Shown here one piece after another: positions 51,701 to 64,000 of a DNA stretch of 64,000 nt. The notes under the pieces are model-generated. The model made no database searches and was not told the origin of the DNA. It worked only from the letters and a program-made list of their open reading frames with translations. Made by a program: the position numbers and the translations under genes. Source of the stretch: Gordius sp. MW1 (taxonomy: Eukaryota; Nematomorpha; Gordioida; Gordea; Gordiidae); assembly GCA_964036665.1 (NCBI GenBank), contig OZ038531.1, forward strand, positions 12,276,168-12,340,167, in the 5' to 3' direction. Positions within the stretch are counted from its first letter, which is position 1. Every line of letters starts with the position of its first letter.

Positions 51701-52300
51701 TCCGATGAAAGTTGTCGTTTTCATACGTGGTTTCGATGATAAAAAGTAAAAATTTATCTGAATCAGAAAACTATTACTTTGAAATCATAATCGCATAGAG
51801 CAGTTTTCAAAAATTAAGCACTCACGTTGCGATACAACAAACTAATCGCAACAATAAAACGTTGTCTTTTGTCAAAATGATAGTTCTCGCAGATTAAAAC
51901 CTCTTTTCGGAAGTAAATCGAGGATAATAAGATTCTCAAATTGGCTTACTTTTATATATTTTTTCATGCTCTTTTACATAGAATCGAAAAAAATAAATAT
52001 TTTACCTCAAAATTTTTCACATATTTTTCTTTCAACCGTATGCATCCGATGAAAGTTGTCGTTTTCAGACGTGGTTTCGATGATAAAAAGTAAAAATTTA
52101 TCAGAATCAGAAAATTATTACTTTGAAATCATAATCGCATAGAGCAGTTTTCAAAAATTAAGGACTCACGTTGCGATACAACAAACTAATCGCAACAATA
52201 AAACGTTGTCTTTTGTCAAAATGATAGTTCTCGCAGCTTAAAACCCCTTTTCGGAAGTAAATCGAGGATAATAGGATTCTCAAATTGGCTTACTTTTATA
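48770..52300 (+). repeat. satellite stretch repeating earlier cassettes
   Basis: About ten monomers. The first four (48770-50130) are the CATGAAAAAGG / ACATAAAATCG-GATCCCAAG / GTCAATCGAGG / AGATCT cassette, in the same order as at 34.4-35.7 and 42.1-43.2 kb but with the full-length ACATAAAATCG monomer, as near 11.1 and 19.4 kb. The following units (AATCAAAA with a short TAAATTTTACC, TTATTTTATAT, CAAATAGAATCG with ATCGCATTTTG, AATCAAAA with GCATTCGATG, CCTCTAAAT with CATACGTGG) copy the order seen at about 15.8-17.5 and 20.3-22.0 kb. Confidence 0.7.
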
Positions 52301-53575
52301 TACTTTTTTATGCTCTTTTACATAGAATCGAAAAAAATAAATATTTTACCTCTAAATTTTTCACATATTTTTCTTTGAACCGTATTCATCCGATGAAAGT
52401 TGTCGTTTTCAGACGTGGTTTCCATGATAAAAAGTAAAAATTTATCAGAATCAGAAAATTACTTTGAAATCATAATCGCATAGAGCAGTTTTCAAAAATT
52501 AAGCACTCATGTTGCGATACAACAAACTAATCGCAACAATAAAACGTTGTCTTTTGTCAAAATGATAGTTCTCGCAGCTTAAAACCTCTTTTCGGAAGTA
52601 AATCGAGGATAATAGGATTCTCAAATTGGCTTACTTTTATATATTTTTTCATGCTCTTTCACATAGAATCGAAAAAAATAAATATTTTTACCTCAAAATT
52701 TTTCACATATTTTTCTTTGAACCGTATTCATCCGATGAAAGTTGTCGTTTTCAGACGTGGTTTCTATGATCCCAAGTAAAAATTTATCAGAATCTGAAAA
52801 CTATTAATTTGAAATCATAATCGCATAGAGCCATTTTCAAAAATTAATCACTCACGTTGCGATACAACAAACTAATCGCAACAATAAAACGTTGTCTTTT
52901 GTCAAAATGATAGTTCTCGCAGCTTAAAACCTCTTTTCGGAAGTAAATCGAGGATAATAGGATTCTCAAATTGGCTTACTTTTATATATTTTTTCATGCT
53001 CTTTTACATAAAATCGAAAAAAATAAATATTTTTACCTCAAAATGTTTGAAATATTTTTCTTTCTACTGTAAGCATCCGACGAAAGGTGTCGTTTTCAGA
53101 CATGGTTTCTATGATCCCAAGTAAAAATTTATCAGAATCTGAAAACTATTACTTTGAAATCATAATCGCAAAGAGCAGTTTTCAAAAATTAAGCACTCAC
53201 GTTGCGATACAACAAACTAATCGCAACAATAAAACGTTGTCTTTTGTCAAAATGATAGTTCTCGCAGCTTAAAACCTCTTTTCGGAAGTAAATCGAGGAT
53301 AATAGGACTCTCAAATTGGCTTACTTTTATATATTTTTTTATGCTCTTTTACATAGAATCGAAAAAAATAAATATTTTACCTCTAAAATTTTCACATATT
53401 TTTCTTTGAACCGTATTCATCCGATGAAAATTGTCGTTTTCAGACGTGGTTTCGATGATAAAAAGTAAAAATTTATCAGAATCAGAAAACTATTACTTTG
53501 AAATCATAATCGCATATAGCAGTTTTCAAAAATTAAGCACTCACGTTGCGATACAACAAACTAATCGCAACAATA

Positions 53576-55280
53576 AAACGTTGTCTTTTGTCAAAATGAT
53601 AGTTCTCGCAGCTTAAAACCTCTTTTCGGAAGTAAATCGAGGATAATAGGTTTCTCAAATTGGCTTACTTTTATATATTTTTTTATGCTCTTTTACATAG
53701 AATCGAAAAAAATAAATATTTTACCTCTAAATTTTTCACATATTTTTCTTTGAACCGTATTCATCCGATGAAAGTTGTCGTTTTCAGACGTGGTTTCCAT
53801 GATAAAAAGGAAAAATTTATCAGAATCAGAAAACTATTACTTTGAAATCATAATCGCATAGGGCAGTTTTCAAAAATTAAGCACTCACGTTGCGATACAA
53901 CAAACTAATCGCAACAATAAAACGTTGTCTTTTGTCAAAATGATAGTTCTCGCAGCTTAAAACCTCTTTTCGGAAGTAAATCGAGGATAATAGGATTCTC
54001 AAATTGGCTTACTTTTATATATTTTATCATGCTCTTTCACATAGAATCGAAAAAAATAAATATTTTTACCTCAAAATTTTTCACATATTTTTCTTTGAAC
54101 CGTATTCATCCGATGAAAGTTGTCGTTTTCAGACGTGGTTTCCATGATAAAAAGTAAAAATTTATCAGAATCAGAAAACTATTACTTTGAAATCATAATC
54201 GCATAGAGCAGTTTTCAAAAATTAAGCACTCACGTTGCGATACAACAAACTAATCGCAACAATAAAACGTTGTCTTTTGTCAAAATGATAGTTCTCGCAG
54301 CTTAAAACCTCTTTTCGGAAGTAAATCGAGGATAATAGGATTCTCAAATTGGCTTACTTTTATATATTTTTTTATGCTCTTTTACATAGAATCGAAAAAA
54401 ATTACCTCTAAATTTTTCACATATTTTTCTTTGAACCGTATTCATCCGATGAAAGTTGTCGTTTTCAGACGTGGTTTCCATGATAAAAAGGAAAAATTTA
54501 TCAGAATCAGAAAACTATTACTTTGAAATCATAATCGCATAGGGCAGTTTTCAAAAATTAAGCACTCACGTTGCGATACAACAAACTAATCGCAACAATA
54601 AAACGTTGTCTTTTGTCAAAATGATAGTTCTCGCAGCTTAAAACCTCTTTTCGGAAGTAAATCGAGGATAATAGGATTCTCAAATTGGCTTACTTTTATA
54701 TATTTTATCATGCTCTTTCACATAGAATCGAAAAAATAAATATTTTTACGTCAAAATTTTTCACATATTTTTCTTTGAACCGTATTCATCCGATGAAAGT
54801 TGTCGTTTTCAGACGTGGTTTCCATGATAAAAAGTAAAAATTTATCAGAATCAAAAAACTATTACTTTGAAATCATAATCGCATAGAGCAGTTTTCAAAA
54901 ATTAAGCACTCACGTTGCGATACAACAAACTAATCGCAACAATAAAACGTTGTCTTTTGTCAAAATGATAGTTCTCGCAGCTTAAAACCTCTTTTCGGAA
55001 GTAAATCGAGGATAATAGGATTCTCAAATTGGCTTACTTTTATATATTTTTTTATGCTCTTTTACATAGAATCGAAAAAAATTACCTCTAAATTTTTCAC
55101 ATATTTTTCTTTGAACCGTATTCATCCGATGAAAGTTGTCGTTTTCAGACGTGGTTTCCATGATAAAAAGGAAAAATTTATCAGAATCAGAAAACTATTA
55201 CTTTAAAATCATAATCGCATAGGGCAGTTTTTAAAAATTAAGCACTCACGTAGCGATACAACAAACTAATCGCAACAATA
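53576..55280 (+). repeat. dimeric HOR (about 680 bp), 2.5 copies
   Basis: Alternating monomers: one with GATAAAAAGGAAAAATTT and GCATAGGGCAG, and one with TATATTTTATCATGC and GAACCGTATTC. Starts at 53576, 53920, 54265, 54601 and 54945. The second and third G-type monomers (54265, 54945) are 336 bp because they lack about nine bases (GAAAAAAATTACCTC in place of the longer A-tract region), while the first (53576) has the full length. The deletion therefore arose once and was then copied. Confidence 0.8.
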
Positions 55281-58200
55281 AAACGTTGTCTTTTGTCAAA
55301 ATGATAGTTCTCGCAGCTTAAAACCTCTTTTCGGAAGTAAATCGAGGATAATAGGATTCTCAAATTGGCTTACTTTTATATATTTTTTCATGCTCTTTCA
55401 CATAGAATCGAAAAAAATAAATATTTTTACCTCAAAATTTTTCACATTTTTTCTTTCAACCGTATGCATCCGATGAAAGTTGTCGTTTTCAGACGTGGTT
55501 TCGATGATAAAAAGTAAAAATTTATCAGAATCAGAAAACTATTACTTTAACATCATGATCGCATAGTGCATTTTTGAAAAATTAAGCACTCACGTTAAGA
55601 TACAACAAACTAATCGCAACAATAAAACGTTGTCTTTTGTCAAAATGATAGTTCTCGCAGCTTAAAACCTCTTTTCGGAAGTAAATCGAGGATAATAGGA
55701 TTCTCAAATTGGCTTACTTTTATATATTTTTTCATGCTCTTTTACATAAAATCGAAAAAAATAAATATTTTTACCTCAGAATTTTTCAAATATTTTTCTT
55801 TCTACCGTATGCATCCGACGAAAGGTGTCGTTTTCAGACATGGTTTCTATGATCCCAAGTAAAAATTTATCAGAATCTGAAAACTATATCTTTGAAATCA
55901 TGATCACATAATGCATTTTTGAAAAATTAAGCACTCACGTTGCGATACAAAAACTAATCGCAACAATAAAACGTTGTCTTTTGTCAAAATGATAGTTCTC
56001 GCAGCTTAAAACCTCTTTGCGGAAGTCAATCGAGGATAATAGGATTCTCAAATTGGCTTACTTTTATATATTTTTTTATGCTCTTTCACATAGAATCGAA
56101 AAAAATAAATATTTTACCTCTAAATTTTTTACATATTTTTCTTTGAACCGTATTCATCCGATGAAAGTTGTCGTTTTCAGACGTGGTTTCCATGATAAAA
56201 AGTAAAAATTTATCAGAATCAGAAAACTATTACTTTGAAATCATAATCGCATAAAGCAGTTTTCAAAAATTAAGCACTCACGTTGCGATTCAACAAACTA
56301 ATCGCAACATAAAACGTTGTCTTTTGTCAAAATGATAGTTCTCGCAGCATAAAACCTCTTTTCAGAAGTCAATCGAGGATAATAGGATTCTCAAATTGGC
56401 TTACTTTTATATATTTTTTTATGCTCTTTCACATAGAATCGAAAAAAATAAATATCTTTACCTCAAATTTTTCACATATTTTTCTTTGAACCGTATTCAT
56501 CCGATGAAAGTTGTCGTTTTCAGACGTGGTTTCCATGATAAAAAGTAAAAATTTATCAGAATCAGAAAACTATTACTTTGAAATCATAATCGCATAAAGC
56601 AGTTTTCAAAAATTAAGCACTCACGTTGCGATTCAACAAACTAATCGCAACATAAAACGTTGTCTTTTGTCAAAATGATAGTTCTCGCAGCTTAAAACCT
56701 CTTTTCGGAAGTAAATCGAGGATAATAGGATTCTCAAATTGGCTTACTTTTATATATTTTTTCATGCTCTTTTACATAAAATCGAAAAAAATATATATTT
56801 TTACCTCAGAATTTTTCAAATATTTTTCTTTCTACCGTATGCATCCGACGAAAGGTGTCGTTTTCAGACATGGTTTCTATGATAAAAAGTAAAAATTTAT
56901 CAGAATCAGAAAACTAGTACTTTGAAATCATAATCGCATAAAGCAGTTTTCAAAAATTAAGCACTCACGTTGCGATTCAACAAACTAATCGCAACATAAA
57001 ACGTTGTCTTTTGTCAAAATGATAGTTCTCGCAGCTTAAAACCTCTTTTCGGAAGTAAATCGAGGATAATAGGATTCTCAAATTGGCTTACTTTTATATA
57101 TTTTTTCATGCTCTTTTACATAAAATCGAAAAAAATATATATTTTTACCTCAGAATTTTTCACATATTTTTCTTTCTACCGTATGCATCCGACGAAAGGT
57201 GTCGTTTTCAGACATGGTTTCTATGATCCCAAGTAAAATTTATCAGAATCTGAAAACTATTACTTTGAAATCATGATCACATAATGCATTTTTGAAAAAT
57301 TAAGCACTCACGTTGCGATACAACAAACTAATCGCAACAATAAAACGTTGTCTTTTGTCAAAATGATAGTTCTCGCAGCTTAAAACCTCTTTTCGGAAGT
57401 AAATCGAGGATAATAGGATTCTCAAATTGGCTTACTTTTATATATTTTTTCATGCTCTTTTACATAAAATCGAAAAAAATAAATATTTTTACCTCAGAAT
57501 TTTTCAAATATTTTTCTTTCTACCGTATGCATCCGACGAAAGGTGTCGTTTTCAGACATGGTTTCTATGATAAAAAGTAAAAATTTATCAGAATCAGAAA
57601 ACTATTACTTTGAAATCATAATCGCATAAAGCAGTTTTCAAAAATTAAGCACTCACGTTGCGATTCAACAAACTAATCGCAACATAAAACGTTGTCTTTT
57701 GTCAAAATGATAGTTCTCGCAGCTTAAAACCTCTTTTCGGAAGTAAATCGAGGATAATAGGATTCTCAAATTGGCTTACTTTTATATATTTTTTCATGCT
57801 CTTTTACATAAAATCGAAAATAATAAATATTTTTACCTTAGAATTTTTCAAATATTTTTCTTTCTACCGTATGCATCCGACGAAAGGTGTCGTTTTCAGA
57901 CATGGTTTCTATGATCCCAAGTAAAAATTTATCAGAATCTGAAAACTATTACTTTGAAATCATGATCACATAATGCATTTTTGAAAAATTAAGCACTCAC
58001 GTTGCGATACAACAAACTAATCGCAACAATAAAACGTTGTCTTTTGTCAAAATGATAGTTCTCGCAGCTTAAAACCTCTTTTCAGAAGTCAATCGAGGAT
58101 AATAGGATTCTCAAATTGGCTTACTTTTATATATTTTTTCATGCTCTTTCACATAGAATCAAAAAAAATAAATATTTTTACCTCAAATTTTTCACATATT

Positions 58201-61200
58201 TTTCTTTGAACCGTATTCATCCGATGAGAGTTGTCGTTTTCAGACGTGGTTTCGATGATAAAAAGTAAAAATTTATCAGAATCAGAAAACTATTACTTTA
58301 AAATCATTATCGCATAGTGCATTTTTGAAAAATTAAGCACTCACGTTGCGATACAACAAACTAATCGCAACAATAAAACGTTGTCTTTTGTCAAAATGAT
58401 AGTTCTCGCAGCTTAAAACCTCTTTTCGGAAGTAAATCGAGGATAATAGGATTCTCAAATTGGCTTACTTTTATATATTTTTTCATGCTCTTTTACATAA
58501 AATCGAAAAAAATAAATATTTTTACCTCAGAATTTTTCAAATATTTTTCTTTCTACCGTATGCATCCGACGAAAGGTGTCGTTTTCAGACATGGTTTCTA
58601 TGATCCCAAGTAAAATTTATCAGAATCTGAAAACTATTACTTTGAAATCATGATCACATAATGCATTTTTGAAAAATTAAGCACTCACGTTGCGATACAA
58701 CAAACTAATCGCAACAATAAAACGTTGTCTTTTGTCAAAATGATAGTTCTCGCAGCTTAAAACCTCTTTTCGGAAGTAAATCGAGGATAATAGGATTCTC
58801 AAATTGGCTTACTTTTATATATTTTTTCATGCTCTTTCACATAGAATCAAAAAAAATAAATATTTTTACCTCAAATTTTTCACATATTTTTCTTTGAACC
58901 GTATTCATCCGATGAAAGTTGTCGTTTTCAGACGTGGTTTCGATGATAAAAAGTAAAAATTTATCAGAATCAGAAAACTATTACTTTAAAATCATTATCG
59001 CATAGTGCATTTTTGAAAAATTAAGCACTCACGTTGCGATACAACAAACTAATCGCAACAATAAAACGTTGTCTTTTGTCAAAATGATAGTTCTCGCAGC
59101 TTAAAACCTCTTTTCGGAAGTAAATCGAGGATAATAGGATTCTCAAATTGGCTTACTTTTATATATTTTTTCATGCTCTTTTACATAAAATCGAAAAAAA
59201 TAAATATTTTTACCTCAGAATTTTTCAAATATTTTTCTTTCTACCGTATGCATCCGACGAAAGGTGTCGTTTTCAGACATGGTTTCTATGATCCCAAGTA
59301 AAAATTTATCAGAATCTGAAAACTATTACTTTGAAATCATAATCGCATAGAGCAGTTTTCAAAAATTAAGCACTCACGATGCGATACAACAAACTAATCG
59401 CAACAAAAAAACGTGGTCTTTTGTCAAAATGATAGTTCTCGCAGCTTAAAACCTCTTTTCAGAAGTCAATCGAGGATAATAGGATTCTCAAATTGGCTTA
59501 CTTTTATATATTTTTTCATGCTCTTTCACATAGAATCAAAAAAAATAAATATTTTTACCTAAAAATTTTTCACATATTTTTCTTTCAACCGTATGCATCC
59601 GATGAAAGTTGTCGTTTTCAGACGTGGTTTTGATGATAAAAAGTAACAATTTATCAGAATCAGAAAACTATTACTTTGAAATCATAATCGCATAGAGCAG
59701 TTTTCAAAAATTAAGCACTCACGTTGCGATACAACAAACTAATCGCAACAATAAAACGTTGTCTTTTGTCAAAATGATAGTTCTCGCAGCTTAAAACCTC
59801 TTTTCGGAAGTAAATCGAGGATAATAGGATTCTCAAATTGGCTTACTTTTATATATTTTTTTATGCTCTTTTACATAGAATCGAAAAAAATAAATATTTT
59901 ACCTCTAAATTTTTCACATATTTTTCTTTGAGCCGTATTCATCCGATGAAAGTTGTCGTTTTCAGACGTGGTTTCCATGATAAAAAGGAAAAATTTATCA
60001 GAATCAGAAAACTATTACTTTGAAATCATAATCGCATAGGGCAGTTTTTAAAAATTAAGCACTCACGTTGCGATACAACAAACTAATCGCAACAGTAAAA
60101 CGTTGTCTTTTGTCAAAATGATAGTTCTCGCAGCTTAAAACCTCTTTTCGGAAGTAAATCGAGGATAATAGGATTCTCAAATTGGCTTACTTTTATATAT
60201 TTTTTCATGCTCTTTCACATAGAATCGAAAAAAATAAATATTTTTACCTCAAAATTTTTCACATTTTTTCTTTCAACCGTATGCATCCGATGAAAGTTGT
60301 CGTTTTCAGACGTGGTTTCGATGATAAAAAGTAAAAATTTATCAGAATCAGAAAACTATTACTTTAAAATCATGATCGCATAGTGCATTTTTGAAAAATT
60401 AAGCACTCACGTTGCGATACAACAAACTAATCGCAACAATAAAACGTTGTCTTTTGTCAAAATGATAGTTCTCGCAGCTTAAAACCTCTTTTCGGAAGTA
60501 AATCGAGGATAATAGGATTCTCAAATTGGCTTACTTTTATATATTTTTTCATGCTCTTTTACATAAAATCGAAAAAAATAAATATTTTTACCTCAGAATT
60601 TTTCAAATATTTTTCTTTCTACCGTATGCATCCGACGAAAGGTGTCGTTTTCAGACATGGTTTCTATGATCCCAAGTAAAATTTTATCAGAATCTGAAAA
60701 CTATTACTTTGAAATCATGATCACATAATGCATTTTTGAAATTAAGCACTCACGTTGCGATACAACAAACTAATCGCAACAATAAAACGTTGTCTTTTGT
60801 CAAAATGATAGTTCTCGCAGCTTAAAACCTCTTTTCGGAAGTAAATCGAGGATAATAGGATTCTCAAATTGGCTTACTTTTATATATTTTTTCATGCTCT
60901 TTTACATAAAATCGAAAAAAATAAATATTTTTACCTCAGAATTTTTCAAATATTTTTCTTTCTACCGTATGCATCCGACGAAAGTTGTCGTTTTCAGACG
61001 TGGTTTCCATGATAAAAAGTAAAAATTTATCAGAATCAGAAAACTATTACTTTGAAATCATAATCGCATAAAGCAGTTTTCAAAAATTAAGCACTCACGT
61101 TGCGATTCAACAAACTAATCGCAACATAAAACGTTGTCTTTTGTCAAAATGATAGTTCTCGCAGCTTAAAACCTCTTTTCAGAAGTCAATCGAGGATAAT

Positions 61201-64000
61201 AGGATTCTCAAATTGGCTTACTTTTATATATTTTTTTATGCTCTTTCACATAGAATCGAAAAAAATAAATATTTTTACCTCAAATTTTTCACATATTTTT
61301 CTTTGAACCGTATTCATCCGATGAAAATTGTCGTTTTCAGACGTGGTTTTCATGATAAAAAGTAAAAATTTATCAGAATCAGAAAACTATTACTTTGAAA
61401 TCATAATCGCATAGTGCATTTTTGAAAAATTAAGCACTCACGTTGCGATACAACAAACTAATCGCAACAATAAAACGTTGTCTTTTGTCAAAATGATAGT
61501 TCTCGCAGCTTAAAACCTCTTTTCGGAAGTAAATCGAGGATAATAGGATTCTCAAATTGGCTTACTTTTATATATTTTTTCATGCTCTTTCACATAGAAT
61601 CAAAAAAAATAAATATTTTTACCTCAAATTTTTCACATATTTTTCTTTGAACCGTATTCATCCGATGAAAGTTGTCGTTTTCAGACGTGGTTTCGATGAT
61701 AAAAAGTAAAAATTTATCAGAATCAGAAAACTATTACTTTAAAATCATGATCGCATAGTGCATTTTTGAAAAATTAAGCACTCACGTTGCGATACAACAA
61801 ACTAATCGCAACAATAAAACGTTGTCTTTTGTCAAAATGATAGTTCTCGCAGCTTAAAACCTCTTTTCGGAAGTAAATCGAGGATAATAGGATTCTCAAA
61901 TTGGCTTACTTTTATATATTTTTTCATGCTCTTTTACATAAAATCGAAAAAAATAAATATTTTTACCTCAGAATTTTTCAAATATTTTTCTTTCTACCGT
62001 ATGCATCCGACGAAAGGTGTCGTTTTCAGACATGGTTTCTATGATCCCAAGTAAAAATTTATCAGAATCTGAAAACTATTACTTTGAAATCATAATCGCA
62101 TAGAGCAGTTTTCAAAAATTAAGCACTCACGTTGCGATACAACAAACTAATCGCAACAATAAAACGTTGTCTTTTGTCAAAATGATAGTTCTCGCAGCTT
62201 AAAACCTCTTTTCAGAAGTCAATCGAGGATAATAGGATTCTCAAATTGGCTTACTTTTATATATTTTTTTATGCTCTTTCACATAGAATCGAAAAAAATA
62301 AATATTTTTACCACAAATTTTTCACATATTTTTCTTTGAACCGTATTAATCCGATGAAAGTTGTCGTTTTCAGACGTGGTTTCCATGATAAAAAGTAAAA
62401 ATTTATCAGAATCAGAAAACTATTACTTTGAAATCATAATCGCATAAAGCAGTTTTCAAAAATTAAGCACTCACGTTGCGATACAACAAACTAATCGCAA
62501 CAATAAAACGTTGTCTTTTGTCAAAATGATAGTTCTCGCAGCTTAAAACCTCTTTTCGGAAGTAAATCGAGGATAATAGGATTCTCAAATTGGCTTACTT
62601 TTATATATTTTTTCATGCTCTTTTACATAAAATCGAAAAAAATAAATATTTTTACCTCAGAATTTTTCAAATATTTTTCTTTCTACCGTATGCATCCGAC
62701 GAAAGTTGTCGTTTTCAGACGTGGTTTCCATGATAAAAAGTAAAAATTTATCAGAATCAGAAAACTATTACTTTGAAATCATAATCGCATAAAGCAGTTT
62801 TCAAAAATTAAGCACTCACGTTGCGATTCAACAAACTAATCGCAACATAAAACGTTGTCTTTTGTCAAAATGATAGTTCTCGCAGCTTAAAACCTCTTTT
62901 CAGAAGTCAATCGAGGATAATGGGATTCTCAAATTGGCTTACTTTTATATATTTTTTTATGCTCTTTCACATAGAATCGAAAAAAATAAATATTTTTACC
63001 TCAAATTTTTCACATATTTTTCTTTGAACCGTATTCATCCGATGAAAGTTGTCGTTTTCAGACGTGGTTTCCATGATAAAAAGTAAAAATTTATCAGAAT
63101 CAGAAAACTATTACTTTGAAATCATAATCGCATAGTGCATTTTTGAAAAATTAAGCACTCACGTTGCGATACAACAAACTAATCGCAACAATAAAACGAG
63201 GTCTTTTGTCAAAATGATAGTTCTCGCAGCTTAAAACCTCTTTTCGGAAGTAAATCGAGGATAATAGGATTCTCAAATTGGCTTACTTTTATATATTTTT
63301 TCATGCTCTTTCACATAGAATCGAAAAAAATAAATATTTTTACCTCAAAATTTTTCACATTTTTTCTTTCAACCGTATGCATCCGATGAAAGTTGTCGTT
63401 TTCAGACGTAATTTCGATGATAAAAAGTAAAAATTTATCAGAATCAGAAAACTATTACTTTAAAATCATGATCGCATAGTGCATTTTTGAAAAATTAAGC
63501 ACTCACGTTGCGATACAACAAACTAATCGCAACAATAAAACGTTGTCTTTTGTCAAAATGATAGTTCTCGCAGCTTAAAACCTCTTTTCGGAAGTAAATC
63601 GAGGATAATAGGATTCTCAAATTGGCTTACTTTTATATATTTTTTCATGCTCTTTTACATAAAATCGAAAAAAATAAATATTTTTACCTCAGAATTTTTC
63701 AAATATTTTTCTTTCTACCGTATGCATCCGACGAAAGGTGTCGTTTTCAGACATGGTTTCTATGATCCCAAGTAAAAATTTATCAGAATCTGAAAACTAT
63801 TACTTTGAAATCATGATCACATAATGCATTTTTGAAAAATTAAGCACTCACGTTGCGATACAACAAACTAATCGCAACAATAAAACGTTGTCTTTTGTCA
63901 AAATGATAGTTCTCGCAGCTTAAAACCTCTTTTCGGAAGTAAATCGAGGATAATAGGATTCTCAAATTGGCTTACTTTTATATATTTTTTCATGCTCTTT
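55281..64000 (+). repeat. distinct satellite subfamily with short HORs
   Basis: About 25 monomers, many of the type CATAAAATCG / CCTCAGAATTTTTCAAATAT / TTCTACCGTATGCATCCGACG / GGTTTCTATGATCCCAAG / ATCACATAATGC, alternating with GAAGTCAATCGAGG or standard monomers. A dimer repeats at 58032-58719 and 58720-59408. A nine-monomer spacing (about 3096 bp) links the CACATTTTTTCTTTC monomers near 60262 and 63358. Some units carry ATTCAACAAACTAATCGCAACATAAAACG, with a one-base-shorter linker after the dyad. No other feature is present. Confidence 0.8.

Larger units (their letters stand above)
27884..64000 (+). repeat. 344-bp satellite array, right part
   Basis: The same tandem satellite resumes at the base after the inserted element, beginning with the second copy of TCGAG and continuing GATAATAGGATTCTC in register. 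About 105 further monomers follow in the same orientation to the right edge, where the array is cut mid-monomer. The first 24 kb share their subfamilies with the left part. From roughly 52.3 kb onward, monomers carrying TTCTACCGTATGCATCCGA, ATCACATAATGC, GAAGTCAATCGAG or ATTCAACAAACTAATCGC dominate and short HORs replace the long ones. No gene, RNA gene or second mobile element is visible. Confidence 0.98.

Noticed and set aside
1-64000. CRISPR array
   Set aside because: Direct repeats of 344 bp with no short-repeat/unique-spacer structure. This is satellite DNA.
1-64000. Monomer as an internal duplication of two 172-bp halves
   Set aside because: Both halves contain GTTGTC in a T-rich context (AAACGTTGTCTTTTG and AAAGTTGTCGTTTTC), but these lie 196 bp apart and I could not align the rest of the halves.

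Overview
This window is almost entirely one AT-rich satellite DNA array. A monomer of about 344 bp (about 30% G+C in my hand-built consensus) is repeated head to tail roughly 180 times. It runs off both ends of the window, always in the same orientation. I see no gene, tRNA, rRNA, CRISPR array or other cellular feature. The open frames of 60-77 codons recur because the monomer recurs, and they give no sign of being protein genes. The setting is a eukaryotic heterochromatic block, either centromeric or pericentromeric. An LTR retroelement inserted in it supports a eukaryote and would fit an arthropod, but the sequence does not identify the species.

The array is not uniform. Diagnostic variants (small deletions, a gained AGATCT site, a TTATTTTATAT variant, C-rich and T-rich variants) recur at fixed multiples of the monomer and define higher-order repeats (HORs) that change along the window. 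They include a 3-monomer duplication (1040-3103), a 6-monomer HOR of about 2.06 kb (5510-9631 and, in a modified form, 12716-18894 with later reprises), and a 5-monomer HOR of about 1.72 kb (28166-31608). A large duplication relates about 32.3-37.45 kb to about 40.5-45.0 kb. A 7-monomer HOR of about 2.405 kb occupies 43958-48769, and a dimer block lies at 53576-55280. From about 52.3 kb to the right edge the monomers are more diverse and belong largely to a second subfamily. Several hybrid monomers mark sites of unequal exchange.

The only interruption is a compact LTR retroelement at 25826-27883 (about 2.06 kb) flanked by the 5-bp duplication TCGAG. It has two nearly identical LTRs of about 550 bp, a candidate primer-binding site, a polypurine tract and only about 960 bp of internal DNA without gag-pol. 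It therefore looks like a young non-autonomous (TRIM/LARD-like) copy. The satellite continues on the far side at the very next base of the monomer.

The most interesting sequence-level signal outside the element is a perfect 8-bp inverted repeat (GTTGCGAT / ATCGCAAC, 11-nt spacer) kept in nearly every monomer. The spacer length stays at 11 even in a variant subfamily with a different spacer sequence. It is a candidate protein-binding or hairpin site of the satellite.
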